From the NCBI GenBank assembly GCA_964403885.1, contig CAYOHY010000014.1:1-43184 (forward strand): a stretch of 43,184 nucleotides of DNA, given 5' to 3'. The notes below the pieces were generated by a model. It made no database searches. It saw only the letters and a program-made list of their open reading frames with translations, and was not told the DNA's origin. A program made the translations under genes and the position numbers. This document shows positions 1-7,346 of the stretch, piece after piece; within the stretch, counting starts at the first letter, position 1; each line of letters opens with the position of its first letter. Origin of the DNA: CAYOHY01 sp964403885. Lineage in GTDB: Bacteria; Actinomycetota; Coriobacteriia; Anaerosomatales; PHET01.

Positions 1-1328
1 GTCGAGGTCGCGTAGGTGACGCCGATGCCCTGGACGGGGCGCGGGTCGTACGCGGGCAGCGCCTGGTGCTTGACCACGGGGATGCGGGCAACGCCGAACT
101 TCAGGCCGGTCGCCTCGGCGCCGTCCCACAGCACGCGCAGGTCGCTCGCGGGGTCGACTCCGGCCTTGAGTGCGGCCAGTCCACCCACTGCGTCGCCGAA
201 CTCCAGGGCGCCGGAGTCCATGTACACGGCCAGCGTGGCGCCCATCTCGATGGTGTCGAGGCCCAAGTCGCCGCACGCGCGGTCCAGCTCGGCGATCTCG
301 TCGAGGTCACCGATGCCACAGTCAGCGCCAAACGACCACGCGGTCTCGTACTCCGGACCCTTGGTCTTGTAGTGGCCGTCTTTGTCGAGCCAGTAGCGCG
401 AGCACTTGATGACGCAGCCGGAGTGGCAGCCGTGGCTCACGTTGGCAGGGGAGTCGTCGCGAGACAGGATGGTGTCGCGCTGCGTCTCGCCGCCGATGGC
501 GTCGGCGAACTCGAACGAGCCCGCGCTGAAGTTGCGCGTGGGCAGGCCGCCGGCCTCGTTCAGGATGTTGGTGAGCACGTTGGTGCCGTACATCGGCAGG
601 CCGGTGCCGGAGACCGCGTGCTCCTTGAGTGCGGTCGAGAACTTGCGGGTAGCGGCCACGAACGCGTCCTTGTCGGCGTGCTCGAGGGAGCTTGTGCCGG
701 CGTAGGACACGGCGATGGCCTTGAGGCCCTTGGAGCCCATGACCGCGCCTAGGCCGCCTCGGCCGGCGAAGCGGTTGGGATAGCCCTTGGGGTCGGAGAC
801 GGCGATGCCGGAGGCCTTGGCGAGCGCCTCACCGGCGGGGCCGATCGAGATCGTGGCGTACTTGTCGCCCTCGGGGCGCATGGCCGCGATCTTGTCGGCG
901 ACCTCGTAGTTGCCCAGGTTGGCCCAGTCGTCCATGCGCTCGAGGCGTGCCGAGCGGTCCGCCTCGATGACGAGCAGGTAGCGCGCGGCGGGGTCTGCAG
1001 GGACGCCCTCGATCACGACGGCCGAGAGCCCGATGCGCGCGAACGCATGTGCGGCCTGGCCGCCGGCGTTGGACTCCTTGATGCCGCCGGTCAGCGGGCT
1101 CTTGGCGCCCACGGACAGGCGCCCGCCGTTGGGGGCGGTGGTGCCACCCAGGGTGCCGGGCGCGAAGACGAGCTTGGCGGCGGGTCCCAGCGGATCGGCG
1201 TCTGCGGGCACCTCGTTGTAGATGATCGCGTCGGTAAGTGCGCGACCGCCGTACTTGGCCCAAGAGTCGGGCACAGGTTCGACGGACACAGACAGGTCGG
1301 TCATGTTCACGCGCAGTAGTTCCCTCAT
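1..1328 (-). CDS. Aldehyde:ferredoxin oxidoreductase family protein (C-terminal part outside window)
   Basis: A tungsten- or molybdenum-bis-pterin enzyme of the AOR family, which oxidises aldehydes to carboxylic acids with ferredoxin as acceptor in the cytoplasm. The ATG at 1328 follows a GGAGGAC ribosome site by a few bases. The N-terminus reads MRELLRVNMTDLSVS, followed by YGGRALTDAIIYNEV, a glycine-rich stretch NGGRLSVGAKSPLTGG and SNAGGQAAHAFARIG, typical of the family's pterin-binding first domain. Further on, near 390-430, is GCHSGCVIKC, the Fe-S cluster cysteine motif, and near the left edge PAYDPRPVQGIGVTYATS, another family signature. About 442 codons are visible; family members are usually 600-700 residues, so the rest, including the fourth cluster cysteine, lies beyond base 1. 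The cluster cysteines are spaced C-x3-C-x3-C rather than the usual C-x2-C-x3-C. The substrate cannot be told from sequence. Confidence 0.93.
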   Translation of the reverse strand, partial: MRELLRVNMTDLSVSVEPVPDSWAKYGGRALTDAIIYNEVPADADPLGPAAKLVFAPGTLGGTTAPNGGRLSVGAKSPLTGGIKESNAGGQAAHAFARIGLSAVVIEGVPADPAARYLLVIEADRSARLERMDDWANLGNYEVADKIAAMRPEGDKYATISIGPAGEALAKASGIAVSDPKGYPNRFAGRGGLGAVMGSKGLKAIAVSYAGTSSLEHADKDAFVAATRKFSTALKEHAVSGTGLPMYGTNVLTNILNEAGGLPTRNFSAGSFEFADAIGGETQRDTILSRDDSPANVSHGCHSGCVIKCSRYWLDKDGHYKTKGPEYETAWSFGADCGIGDLDEIAELDRACGDLGLDTIEMGATLAVYMDSGALEFGDAVGGLAALKAGVDPASDLRVLWDGAEATGLKFGVARIPVVKHQALPAYDPRPVQGIGVTYATS

Positions 1329-1474
1329 CTGTCCTCCAAACAACGGCGGTGATCGACGTTCGCGAGGTGCAGATAGGTACGTACCACCACAGCCCTGCCG
1401 AGACACGCCCGGCGGCGTGATTCGTGAGGAGTGCGCAGGACCGCTGCGAGAGGCTCGCGCGGCAGGGGACCGGC

Positions 1475-2848
1475 CTACTTGAGGGTGACGTTGGTGATGA
1501 GGCTCGTCGCACCCAGGTACCCGGGAATCGCCGGAACGGAGGTGCGGAAGCGGTAGACACCCCGCGGCATGGTGCGGGCGAACGTGTAGCTGCCGGTCCA
1601 CGCACCCACGCTGCCCGACGTCGTCACCGCAGACGCCGAGACCTTCGCCCACGTGGTCGCGCCGGGCTTGAGCACGTACACCGTGGCCGTGCTGCCCACC
1701 GATGCCACAGGTGTCACGGTGCCGCTCAAGGCCACCTTGGTGCCGGTGTAGGCCGTGGCGCGGCTGCTCTTGATGCCCACCGTGAGCTGCGGTCGCGCGA
1801 GCGAGATGTCGTCGAGCGTGACGAGCGTGCCCGGCGTGAGCGTGCCCGAGGCGTCGGTTGTGCCGCCACCGGCAAGCCGGATCGCCACGCGCGCACGCAC
1901 CGCCGTGGGTGGCGCGGTCGCTTGGATCGACATGCCCCTGAACGCGGTGCCGTTGAGCGCTGCGACGTCGCCCGTGGTGGTTGTCTCGGCGACGGGTGTG
2001 CCGTACGCGTCGAGGTACGACAGCCGCATCTCGACACCGGCGGGGTCAAAGGCGGTCTTCGCGTAGGCGGTCAGACGGTAGCAGCCGCCGGTCACGATGG
2101 GCACCGACTGAGAGAGCTCCGAGTAGGTGGCCGTGTCCTCGCTCGAGTTCATGAGCGACAGCGAGTTGCGTGCGGTGCGGTAGGTGTCCTTGCGATGCTT
2201 GACCACCGGATCCCACGTGGGGCTTTGCGCCTCCCACCAGACCGGCTCTTCGGGGGCGCCGCTCCAGTCCCGCGCCCAGACATTGAAGGTGGGGTTCTTC
2301 AGTATGTTGCGAGAGGGGGGCGAGTAGCTGATCCGCACGTAGCGCGCGGGGTAGTACCCAAAGGCGAGGTCGTCGGCGATCGAGTGGATGCGCGTTCCGG
2401 CGATGATCCCGTTGGCCGACTCGTACGCGACGTACTGCGTGTGGGCATCGTCGAGCCAAGCGTAGAACAGGCGGATGTGATAGCCGGGCTTGAGCAGCGC
2501 GTCGCCGGGCTGCAGCGACGAGACGGGGATCTTCTTGGTCACGTTGTAGAAGGTGCGCGTGTTCCACGACGTCCCGGTGGACCAGCAGTACGAGACGTAC
2601 CCGGAGCAGTCGGTGCGGTAGCCGTTGTAGTAGCGCGACTGGCTGTAGGGGACGGGCGCGTCCTGGCGCACCTGCGCCCGGGCAAGGACGGCGTCGCGCG
2701 TGATGGCGGGCGCATCTGCCGCGGCCGCGGCGCCCAGTGACGCCGCCAGCAGCACTGCGGCACCCAGCGTGGACAGCCGGCGACTCGCGCGCGACAGGCG
2801 TGCGCCGTGGCGGCGTGTCATGGTCAGGACAGGGGCGTTCGCAGGCAT
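1475..2848 (-). CDS. Secreted NlpC/P60-like cysteine peptidase with C-terminal binding and Ig-like domains
   Basis: Probably an exported peptidoglycan-active or amidase-like enzyme. A positively charged N-terminus and hydrophobic segment (about residues 25-45, ending in AAAADAP) form a signal peptide. The catalytic part follows at about residues 50-165: DCSGYVSYCW contains candidate nucleophile Cys81, and PGYHIRLFYAW contains His124, in the order seen in NlpC/P60 proteins. From about residue 175 (NILKNPTFNVW) comes a beta-rich module resembling carbohydrate-binding domains. The last 100 residues (TVGIKSSRATAYTGTKVALS onward) look like an Ig-like or Big domain. An ATG two codons further upstream, at 2854, abuts the GGAGGG ribosome site; the ATG at 2848 has a 6-base gap and is preferred. 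The exact family is less certain than the Cys/His pattern. Confidence 0.8.
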   Translation of the reverse strand: MPANAPVLTMTRRHGARLSRASRRLSTLGAAVLLAASLGAAAAADAPAITRDAVLARAQVRQDAPVPYSQSRYYNGYRTDCSGYVSYCWSTGTSWNTRTFYNVTKKIPVSSLQPGDALLKPGYHIRLFYAWLDDAHTQYVAYESANGIIAGTRIHSIADDLAFGYYPARYVRISYSPPSRNILKNPTFNVWARDWSGAPEEPVWWEAQSPTWDPVVKHRKDTYRTARNSLSLMNSSEDTATYSELSQSVPIVTGGCYRLTAYAKTAFDPAGVEMRLSYLDAYGTPVAETTTTGDVAALNGTAFRGMSIQATAPPTAVRARVAIRLAGGGTTDASGTLTPGTLVTLDDISLARPQLTVGIKSSRATAYTGTKVALSGTVTPVASVGSTATVYVLKPGATTWAKVSASAVTTSGSVGAWTGSYTFARTMPRGVYRFRTSVPAIPGYLGATSLITNVTLK

Positions 2849-2918
2849 GTTCATCCCTCCAACCGTTCAATCGGCCGTGCGAGATGAGGGCATGAGCGAC
2901 CGAGGGCATTGGGCCCGC

Positions 2919-2939
2919 ATGCATGTGACATGCATCACC
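2919..2939. promoter_or_regulatory. CRP/FNR-type palindromic operator candidate
   Basis: The 17-mer ATGCATGTGACATGCAT (2919-2935) is a perfect palindrome around a central base. In an overlapping register the sequence reads TGTGA-N6-TCACC (2924-2939), close to the TGTGA-N6-TCACA consensus of CRP-family regulators. It lies between the divergent genes for the NlpC/P60-like protein (start 2848) and the META lipoprotein (start 3069), so it could serve either. No CRP-family gene is in the window. Confidence 0.45.
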
Positions 2940-2984
2940 AAGGCGTAACGGTACCGTGGGCTTCTATTTGGTACAGTCTTACGG

Positions 2985-3014
2985 TGACAATCGATCGAAG
3001 GCAGTGGGTAGGCT
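2985..3014 (+). promoter_or_regulatory. Possible promoter of the META-domain lipoprotein gene
   Basis: TGACAA (2985-2990) and TAGGCT (3009-3014) are separated by 18 bases and lie 55 bases upstream of the start codon at 3069. Both boxes are only partial matches to the housekeeping consensus. Confidence 0.3.
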
Positions 3015-3068
3015 TCTTTCGAGTGCAAGGTTTCTATCGGGGGAACGCAACACGAAAAGGGGACTCAC

Positions 3069-3542
3069 ATGAACGCTTGGCGAAAGATCGCGCTCGGCGC
3101 CTGCCTGGCCGGACTCCTGTTGGCCGTGGGCTGCTCCGGCGGCACCGCCACCACTACCGAGCCTGCCACGCCGCCCGCGACAGAGCAGACCCCCAACCTC
3201 GCAGGCACCGCGTGGAAGTGCTACGAGTTCAAGGTCGCCGGTGCGCCGCAGACCATCTCTGACGACGTCACCATCACCGCCGAGTTTGGCGAGGACGGCA
3301 CGCTCAGCGGCAGCTCGGGCGTCAACACCTACTCGACCAAGTACACGGTCGACGGCACCACCATCAAGATCGACAGCGCCATCATCTCCACCAAGATGGC
3401 CGGCCCGGAAGACGCGATGAGGCTCGAGTCCGACTACCTCACCACGCTCCCTACCGCCGAGAGCTACGAGATCAAGAACGACGAGCTGATCTTGTTCGGT
3501 CCCGCGCAGAGCACCATCGCGAGGTACCGCCCGGTCCCGTAG
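3069..3542 (+). CDS. META (DUF306)-like domain lipoprotein
   Basis: A surface lipoprotein of unknown function. MNAWRKIALGACLAGLLLAVGC is a lipoprotein signal peptide with lipobox LAVGC and lipidated Cys22, followed by a Ser/Thr/Pro-rich linker to about residue 43. The globular part begins NLAGTAWKCYEF and continues with ITAEFGEDGTLSGSSGVNTY, which is the W-x(n)-F-x-x-D-G-x-x-x-G-x-x-G-x-N-x-Y pattern of META/DUF306 domains (HslJ-like). It ends with a second beta strand set, ELILFGPAQSTIARYRP. The length of 157 residues fits a single-domain lipoprotein. AAGGGGA precedes the ATG by a suitable distance. The gene is monocistronic, with a strong hairpin downstream. META domains occur in heat-shock and drug-tolerance proteins, but the function here is not inferable. 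Confidence 0.85.
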   Translation: MNAWRKIALGACLAGLLLAVGCSGGTATTTEPATPPATEQTPNLAGTAWKCYEFKVAGAPQTISDDVTITAEFGEDGTLSGSSGVNTYSTKYTVDGTTIKIDSAIISTKMAGPEDAMRLESDYLTTLPTAESYEIKNDELILFGPAQSTIARYRPVP

Positions 3543-3592
3543 GGAATCGGCGCACCGGGTGGGACTCGGTGCGGGTGAAGCGAACGAATTCG

Positions 3593-3620
3593 AGGGAGGG
3601 GGCCGATGCCCCCTCCCTTT
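3593..3620. terminator. Hairpin terminator between convergent genes
   Basis: An 11-bp perfect stem (AGGGAGGGGGC, 3593-3603, with 3608-3618) and a CGAT tetraloop, followed by TT. It lies between the META lipoprotein gene and the convergent small gene ending at 3656. Confidence 0.8.
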
Positions 3621-3655
3621 CGCGTAGCCGGCAGCCGAGGCCGAGCTGTGAGCAC

Positions 3656-3913
3656 CTAGCGGGTGGCGTGACACGACGTCGCCGTGCAGCCGGTGCGCGG
3701 GCACGTCAGCAGTCCCTGGCTCGACGAGCCCTGCGGGCTGTACCCGCTCTGCGTGCTGTAGACGGCGGGGCTCACTGTGGCACCGGAGGCGACCTGTGAG
3801 GTCGCGCCTGCGCCACTCGCGAGCCCTGCGAGCTGCACTCCGCCAAAGACCGCGGCGGCGGTGAAGACGGTGACGATCAGTACTGAGACGGTGTTGGCAA
3901 GCGTGCGGTTCAT
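3656..3913 (-). CDS. Small single-pass membrane protein with C-terminal CX4CH motif
   Basis: An 85-residue protein I do not recognise. MNRTLANTVSVLIVTVFTAAAVFGGVQLAG gives one hydrophobic segment (residues 8-30) that could be an uncleaved anchor. It is followed by an Ala/Ser/Gly/Tyr-rich extracytoplasmic stretch and a cysteine-rich tail, LLTCPRTGCTATSCHATR. The tail contains CTATSCH, a C-x4-C-H pattern known as a rare covalent heme c attachment site in some cytochromes c3, plus an additional upstream Cys. An AGGAGG ribosome site precedes the ATG at 3913. That ATG overlaps the stop of the upstream DUF4405 gene as ATGA, so the two are translationally coupled and likely work together. Heme binding is inference; the cysteines could instead form a disulfide or bind another metal. 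Confidence 0.72.
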   Translation of the reverse strand: MNRTLANTVSVLIVTVFTAAAVFGGVQLAGLASGAGATSQVASGATVSPAVYSTQSGYSPQGSSSQGLLTCPRTGCTATSCHATR

Positions 3914-4374
3914 CGTTCCTCCTGGATCCGGGGGGTGGGTGCGAACAGCCGCGCGACGGCGCGGGTCATCCATCGTGCGTGCAGTCCCAGGTGTACGAGC
4001 AGCAGCACGATCACGCCGTCGGCCGACACCGAGTGCACGGCCGACCACAGCGCGCTGGGGGCCAGCGAGACGCCCAGCGCGCTCGCGATCACCTGCGAGA
4101 CCATGAGCCCGGAGAGCACGACGGTCACGCCGCACACGAACAGCGCGACGTCGACCACCAGGTTGATGGGGGACAGGCTCGCGATGCGCTCGACGATCGT
4201 GTCGATCATGCGCACGGTCTGGGTCCAGTTGATGATGAGGTGGAACAGCAGGGGCACGATGATGGCTACGCTCAGCCATTCATGCACCGCCAGCCCGGTC
4301 CGGTAAGGGGAGAACGCGGCGAGCAGCGCCGCGAACAACCCTGCGTCGAGCATGAGCCTCGCTCGTGTGGACAT
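3910..4374 (-). CDS. DUF4405-type four-helix membrane protein (cytochrome b-like)
   Basis: An integral membrane protein of 154 residues with four hydrophobic helices, resembling DUF4405 proteins and small diheme cytochrome b subunits. Histidines sit in membrane positions suitable for heme ligation: HEWLSVAIIVPLLFHLIINW in helix 2 (two His spaced 14 apart) and SAVHSVSADGVIVLLLVHLGLHARWM in helix 4. The ATG at 4374 has a GGAG ribosome site 8 bases upstream; an in-frame GTG at 4383 lies too close to that site. The gene is coupled by an ATGA overlap to the small CX4CH protein downstream. It is divergent from 4650 and close to the two-component system at 5225-7340. Together with the coupled partner it could form a membrane electron-transfer module; this is inferred from the histidine pattern and context. 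Confidence 0.8.
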   Translation of the reverse strand: MSTRARLMLDAGLFAALLAAFSPYRTGLAVHEWLSVAIIVPLLFHLIINWTQTVRMIDTIVERIASLSPINLVVDVALFVCGVTVVLSGLMVSQVIASALGVSLAPSALWSAVHSVSADGVIVLLLVHLGLHARWMTRAVARLFAPTPRIQEER

Positions 4375-4468
4375 GACGTTCACTCCTTCGGTCTGTACTC
4401 GGGGGCGCTCACCCGGCGGGGGTGAAAGCCGGTCACATCTCAAAGGTGCGTCTGCGGTCTTTTGGCGC

Positions 4469-4561
4469 GATTGCGAGCCGACTACGGTTCCGTAATGGCC
4501 TCGACCGCCGGCGCGGTGAGCCGATTGCGAACCCGTAAACGCACCGCAGGCGCCCCGCAAT
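4469..4561. promoter_or_regulatory. Three ATTGCG boxes in the divergent intergenic region
   Basis: GATTGCGA occurs as direct repeats at 4469-4476 and 4523-4530, followed in both cases by a CCG or CCCG. An inverted copy of the core, CGCAAT, is at 4556-4561. The boxes lie in the 275-bp gap between the divergent DUF4405 gene and the gene at 4650, upstream of a two-component system. They could be regulator binding sites; the recognised protein is unknown. Confidence 0.3.
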
Positions 4562-4649
4562 GAGCGGCGTCCATAGTCCGGATGAGAGCTCCACATGAGA
4601 CTCGTCGCCGATCGGCGGGTCCACCGACATCGAAAGCGAGGATGCTCCC

Positions 4650-5159
4650 ATGACTGACAACATCGATGAGGCCACGGTCCCCACGCAGCCGCTCCCGGCG
4701 ACCGACCCGGCACCCGCGACCCAGGCCCCTGCGACCGCACCGGTCGTCCCCACGGCATCAGCCGCCTCCGCGCACGCCGCGACCGTGAGCATCCCTAAGC
4801 GCTGGCTCGCCTGGGGCGGCGGCATCGCGGTGGCCGCGCTCCTGCTGGGCGGCACCTTCGCCGCGGGCGCCTCGGTGGGTCATCGCGCTGGCGGCGGATT
4901 CGCAGGCCCCGGCGGACGCGGCGGCATGATGGCTGCCGCTCCCGGCCAGATGGGCACCGGCTTCGACGGCAGGCAGCAAGGGGGTCCTGGTCGCGGCGAC
5001 CACGAGCGCGGCGACTTCGACGGCGACGGGCAGGGGATGCGCGGACCTCGCGGAATGCAGCAGGCTCCGGGCGCGCAGGGCCTGACCCCGCAGCCGCCCG
5101 CCAATACCCCGCAAGGCGTGAACCCGCAGCCCCCCACCGGCGCCCCGCAGGGCAACTAG
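4650..5159 (+). CDS. Single-pass membrane protein with Gly/Gln/Pro-rich tail
   Basis: Not recognised. The 169-residue protein has a Thr/Pro/Ala-rich cytoplasmic N-terminus (residues 1-47) and one transmembrane helix (about 53-75, WLAWGGGIAVAALLLGGTFAAG). The low-complexity tail carries GRGG, Met/Gln-rich and Asp/Arg patches (DHERGDFDGDGQG) and ends in repeats of the type PQPPANTPQG, PQPPTGAPQG. The tail is probably outside the cell, perhaps crossing the wall. A GAGG ribosome site lies about 9 bases upstream of the ATG. It directly precedes the response regulator gene, with a hairpin between them, and could be a target or partner of that two-component system. No enzymatic motif is visible. Confidence 0.75.
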   Translation: MTDNIDEATVPTQPLPATDPAPATQAPATAPVVPTASAASAHAATVSIPKRWLAWGGGIAVAALLLGGTFAAGASVGHRAGGGFAGPGGRGGMMAAAPGQMGTGFDGRQQGGPGRGDHERGDFDGDGQGMRGPRGMQQAPGAQGLTPQPPANTPQGVNPQPPTGAPQGN

Positions 5160-5168
5160 TCCCCACTC

Positions 5169-5204
5169 GGGCCACCCTCGCTGACCTTCGCGCGGGGGTG
5201 GCCC
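5169..5204 (+). terminator. Hairpin terminator-like structure after 4650-5159
   Basis: GGGCCACCC (5169-5177) pairs perfectly with GGGTGGCCC (5196-5204), with additional internal pairing possible. There is no T-run beyond TCT. It separates the membrane protein gene from the two-component genes. Confidence 0.45.
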
Positions 5205-5209
5205 TCTAG

Positions 5210-5218
5210 TGCTAGGCT
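5210..5218 (+). promoter_or_regulatory. Extended -10 promoter giving a leaderless response-regulator mRNA
   Basis: TGCTAGGCT fits an extended -10 element (TG-N-TAGGCT). Its last base is 7 bases before the A of the ATG at 5225, where transcription would be expected to start. No Shine-Dalgarno sequence is present before this ATG, consistent with a leaderless transcript. Confidence 0.45.
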
Positions 5219-5224
5219 CATCTC

Positions 5225-5926
5225 ATGACCGACCGCGCGCAGCACATACTCGTGATCGAGGACGACCCGGCGGTGGCCGAGGCGCTCGTCGAGGGCATCG
5301 GCAACGAGGGCTTCGACGTGCACTGGGAGTCCACCGGCGCCGGTGGCGTGGCCTACGCGCGAGACGCGGGGCCGCATCTGATCGTGCTCGACGTGCGCCT
5401 GCCCGACGGCAACGGCTTCGACTTTTGCCGGCAGATCCGCCAGCTAGGCCTGCGCCAGCCCATCCTCATGCTCACGGTGCAGTCCGACGAGGTCGACAAG
5501 GTGCTCGGGCTCGAGATGGGCGCCGATGACTACCTCACCAAGCCCTATCGCCTGCGTGAGCTGATCGCGCGCATCAGATCGCTGCTGCGCCGGGCTTACG
5601 GCGAGCTCTCATCGGTGGAGGCCGACGTGCTCTATGTCGACGACCTCATCGTCGACCGCACGAGGGCCACGGTCAGCCGGGCAGGACGCGAGATCAACCT
5701 CACTCCCACGGAGTTCCGCCTGCTCGTCTACCTCGCGCAGCATCCGGGGCAGGCGTTCACGCGAGCCCAGCTCATCGAGAACGTCTGGGGCGGAGACGGC
5801 GAGTTCTACGACGACAAGACGGTCAGCGTGCACGTACGCCGCCTCCGGGAGAAGATCGAACCCGAGCCGAGCAACCCCCGGATCGTGCTCACGGTCCCGG
5901 GGATCGGCTACCGGCTGGCGACGTGA
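5225..5926 (+). CDS. OmpR/PhoB-family response regulator
   Basis: DNA-binding response regulator of 233 residues, partner of the histidine kinase that follows. The receiver domain occupies residues 7-120: acidic pair Asp13-Asp14, phospho-acceptor Asp56 in LIVLDVRLPDGNGF, Thr84 in LMLTVQ and Lys106 in DDYLTKPY. A winged-helix effector domain follows (residues 135-233) with INLTPTEFRLLVYLAQHPGQ, VWGGDGEFYDDKTVSVHVRR and the terminal PGIGYRLAT, typical of the Trans_reg_C family that binds 11-bp-spaced direct repeats. The ATG lacks a ribosome site and lies at the expected start of transcription from the -10 element at 5213-5218. Candidate binding sites of the right architecture occur in the window at 8980-9012 and 31037-31069; that link is inference. 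Confidence 0.96.
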   Translation: MTDRAQHILVIEDDPAVAEALVEGIGNEGFDVHWESTGAGGVAYARDAGPHLIVLDVRLPDGNGFDFCRQIRQLGLRQPILMLTVQSDEVDKVLGLEMGADDYLTKPYRLRELIARIRSLLRRAYGELSSVEADVLYVDDLIVDRTRATVSRAGREINLTPTEFRLLVYLAQHPGQAFTRAQLIENVWGGDGEFYDDKTVSVHVRRLREKIEPEPSNPRIVLTVPGIGYRLAT

Positions 5927-5939
5927 GGCGGTGACCACC

Positions 5940-7340
5940 ATGCGATCGCTGCGCGCCAACCTCGCGCTCACCTACGCCGGTATCGCGCTGCTCACGGCGG
6001 CGGTGCTGGGCACGATCCTGCTCGCCGTGCTGGGCAACTACTACGCGCGTGCAGAAGACGCCTACCTGCGCGCGGCGGCCCAGCGGATCGTCGCCGACCC
6101 ACCACCTGCCGCCCAGGCTGACATCGCCACGTGGGCGCAGCTCGCGGCGCTGTCCACGCAGACGCGTGTGCGCGTCTACGACGGCACCAACACCCTCATC
6201 GCGGACTCGGGCTCGCCGCGCGACCTCGATCCGCGCGAGCTTGCTGCCCGTGATGGTGGCCGCCGGCCCGAGCACGGGGATCGCGGGGAGCTGCCGGCAC
6301 CGCTGGGCCGCGGCATCTTCGGCGACGCGGGAGCGGCTGCGCCGCGGTCGAACCGCACGCTCACCCTGGGCATCACGGGCGGGCAGGGTGGAACGGTACA
6401 GGTGTCCGAGGCGCCCGCGTCGGGTCGCGAGGCGCTCGTCGGCGTGGCGCAGGCGTGGACGCTGGCGGCCCTGCTCGCGGTGGGTCTCGCGGCGCTCGCG
6501 GGCTACCTGCTCTCGAGCCGCATCTCGCGTCCCATCGTCACGCTGACCGAGGCGAGCGATCTGATGGCCGAAGGCGACCTGTCCGCGCGCGCATCGGTCG
6601 TGCGCGACGACGAAGTGGGCCGGCTTGCCGAGTCCTTCAACGAGATGGCCGATCGCATTGAGACCACGGTGGCCGCGTTGCGGCGCTTCGTCGCCGATGC
6701 CGCCCATGAGATAGGCACCCCGCTCACGGCGCTGCAGGCGGACCTGGAGCTTGCTCAGCGGGCAGCCACCACGACTGATGAGCGCCGTCTCGTGGATCGT
6801 GCGCTCGCCCAGGCGCGACGCCTCGAGGACCTCTCTGGCAACCTGCTGAGGCTCTCGCGCATCGAGGCCGGAGAGTCGCCCAGCGAGGCCGAGTCCGCCG
6901 ACGTGGGAATCGTCGCTCGCCAGGCCGCGGACACGGTCGCGTCGCGCGCCGAGCAGGCCGGCATCGAGCTCGTCGTCGACCTTGGCGGCGATTCGCTCGC
7001 TGTGGCTATCGATCCCACGAGCCTGCTGACCGTCATCGGCAACCTGCTCGACAACGCGGTCAAGTTCACTCCCGAAGGCGGCACCGTGACGCTCGCAGCA
7101 CACGCCGAGAACGGCTCGGCGGTCATCGAGGTCTCGGACACCGGCGTGGGCATTCCTGAGGCCGAGCAGGCCGACGTCTTCAGCCGGTTCCATCGGGCCC
7201 GCAACGTGCACGCGTACGCGGGCAGCGGGCTGGGGCTCGCCATCGTGCGCGCGAGCGTGGAGCGCGCGGGTGGCTCGGTGGGGTTTGTGAGCTCGGAGGG
7301 CGGCACCACGTTTCGCGTCGTGCTGCCGCTTGCCGACTGA
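5940..7340 (+). CDS. Sensor histidine kinase (HAMP, HisKA, HATPase)
   Basis: Membrane sensor kinase of about 466 residues. TM1 covers residues 10-32, an extracytoplasmic sensor region of about 140 residues follows, and TM2 covers 172-192. A HAMP linker lies at about 193-245 (SRISRPIVTLTEASDLMAEG). The dimerisation and phospho-acceptor helix has His256 in DAAHEIGTPLTAL, and the ATPase domain carries NLLDNAVKFTPEGG (N box), SDTGVGIPEAE (G1) and GSGLGLAIV (G2). The phosphorylation motif is HEIGTP instead of the common HELRTP. The gene starts 13 bases after the response regulator stop; a GTG at 5931 is an alternative start. The sensor region has no cysteines or recognisable ligand fold, so the signal is unknown. 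Confidence 0.95.
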   Translation: MRSLRANLALTYAGIALLTAAVLGTILLAVLGNYYARAEDAYLRAAAQRIVADPPPAAQADIATWAQLAALSTQTRVRVYDGTNTLIADSGSPRDLDPRELAARDGGRRPEHGDRGELPAPLGRGIFGDAGAAAPRSNRTLTLGITGGQGGTVQVSEAPASGREALVGVAQAWTLAALLAVGLAALAGYLLSSRISRPIVTLTEASDLMAEGDLSARASVVRDDEVGRLAESFNEMADRIETTVAALRRFVADAAHEIGTPLTALQADLELAQRAATTTDERRLVDRALAQARRLEDLSGNLLRLSRIEAGESPSEAESADVGIVARQAADTVASRAEQAGIELVVDLGGDSLAVAIDPTSLLTVIGNLLDNAVKFTPEGGTVTLAAHAENGSAVIEVSDTGVGIPEAEQADVFSRFHRARNVHAYAGSGLGLAIVRASVERAGGSVGFVSSEGGTTFRVVLPLAD

Positions 7341-7346
7341 GGGCCG

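Noticed and set aside
1376..1385. GGTACGTACC palindrome as an operator for the AOR gene
   Set aside because: A 10-bp palindrome alone is weak, and it has no second copy in the window near a promoter; not supported enough to list.
1424..2740. Long open frame on the plus strand opposite the NlpC/P60-like gene
   Set aside because: Arg/Gly/Ala-rich translation without domains, signal or ribosome site; a GC-rich antisense shadow.
4582..4600. Two ATGAGA copies (TCTCAT on the minus strand) as a third triple-repeat box upstream of the DUF4405 gene
   Set aside because: The spacing is 13 bp, not 11, there are only two units, and the distance to a -10-like TATGGA does not match the two good boxes.
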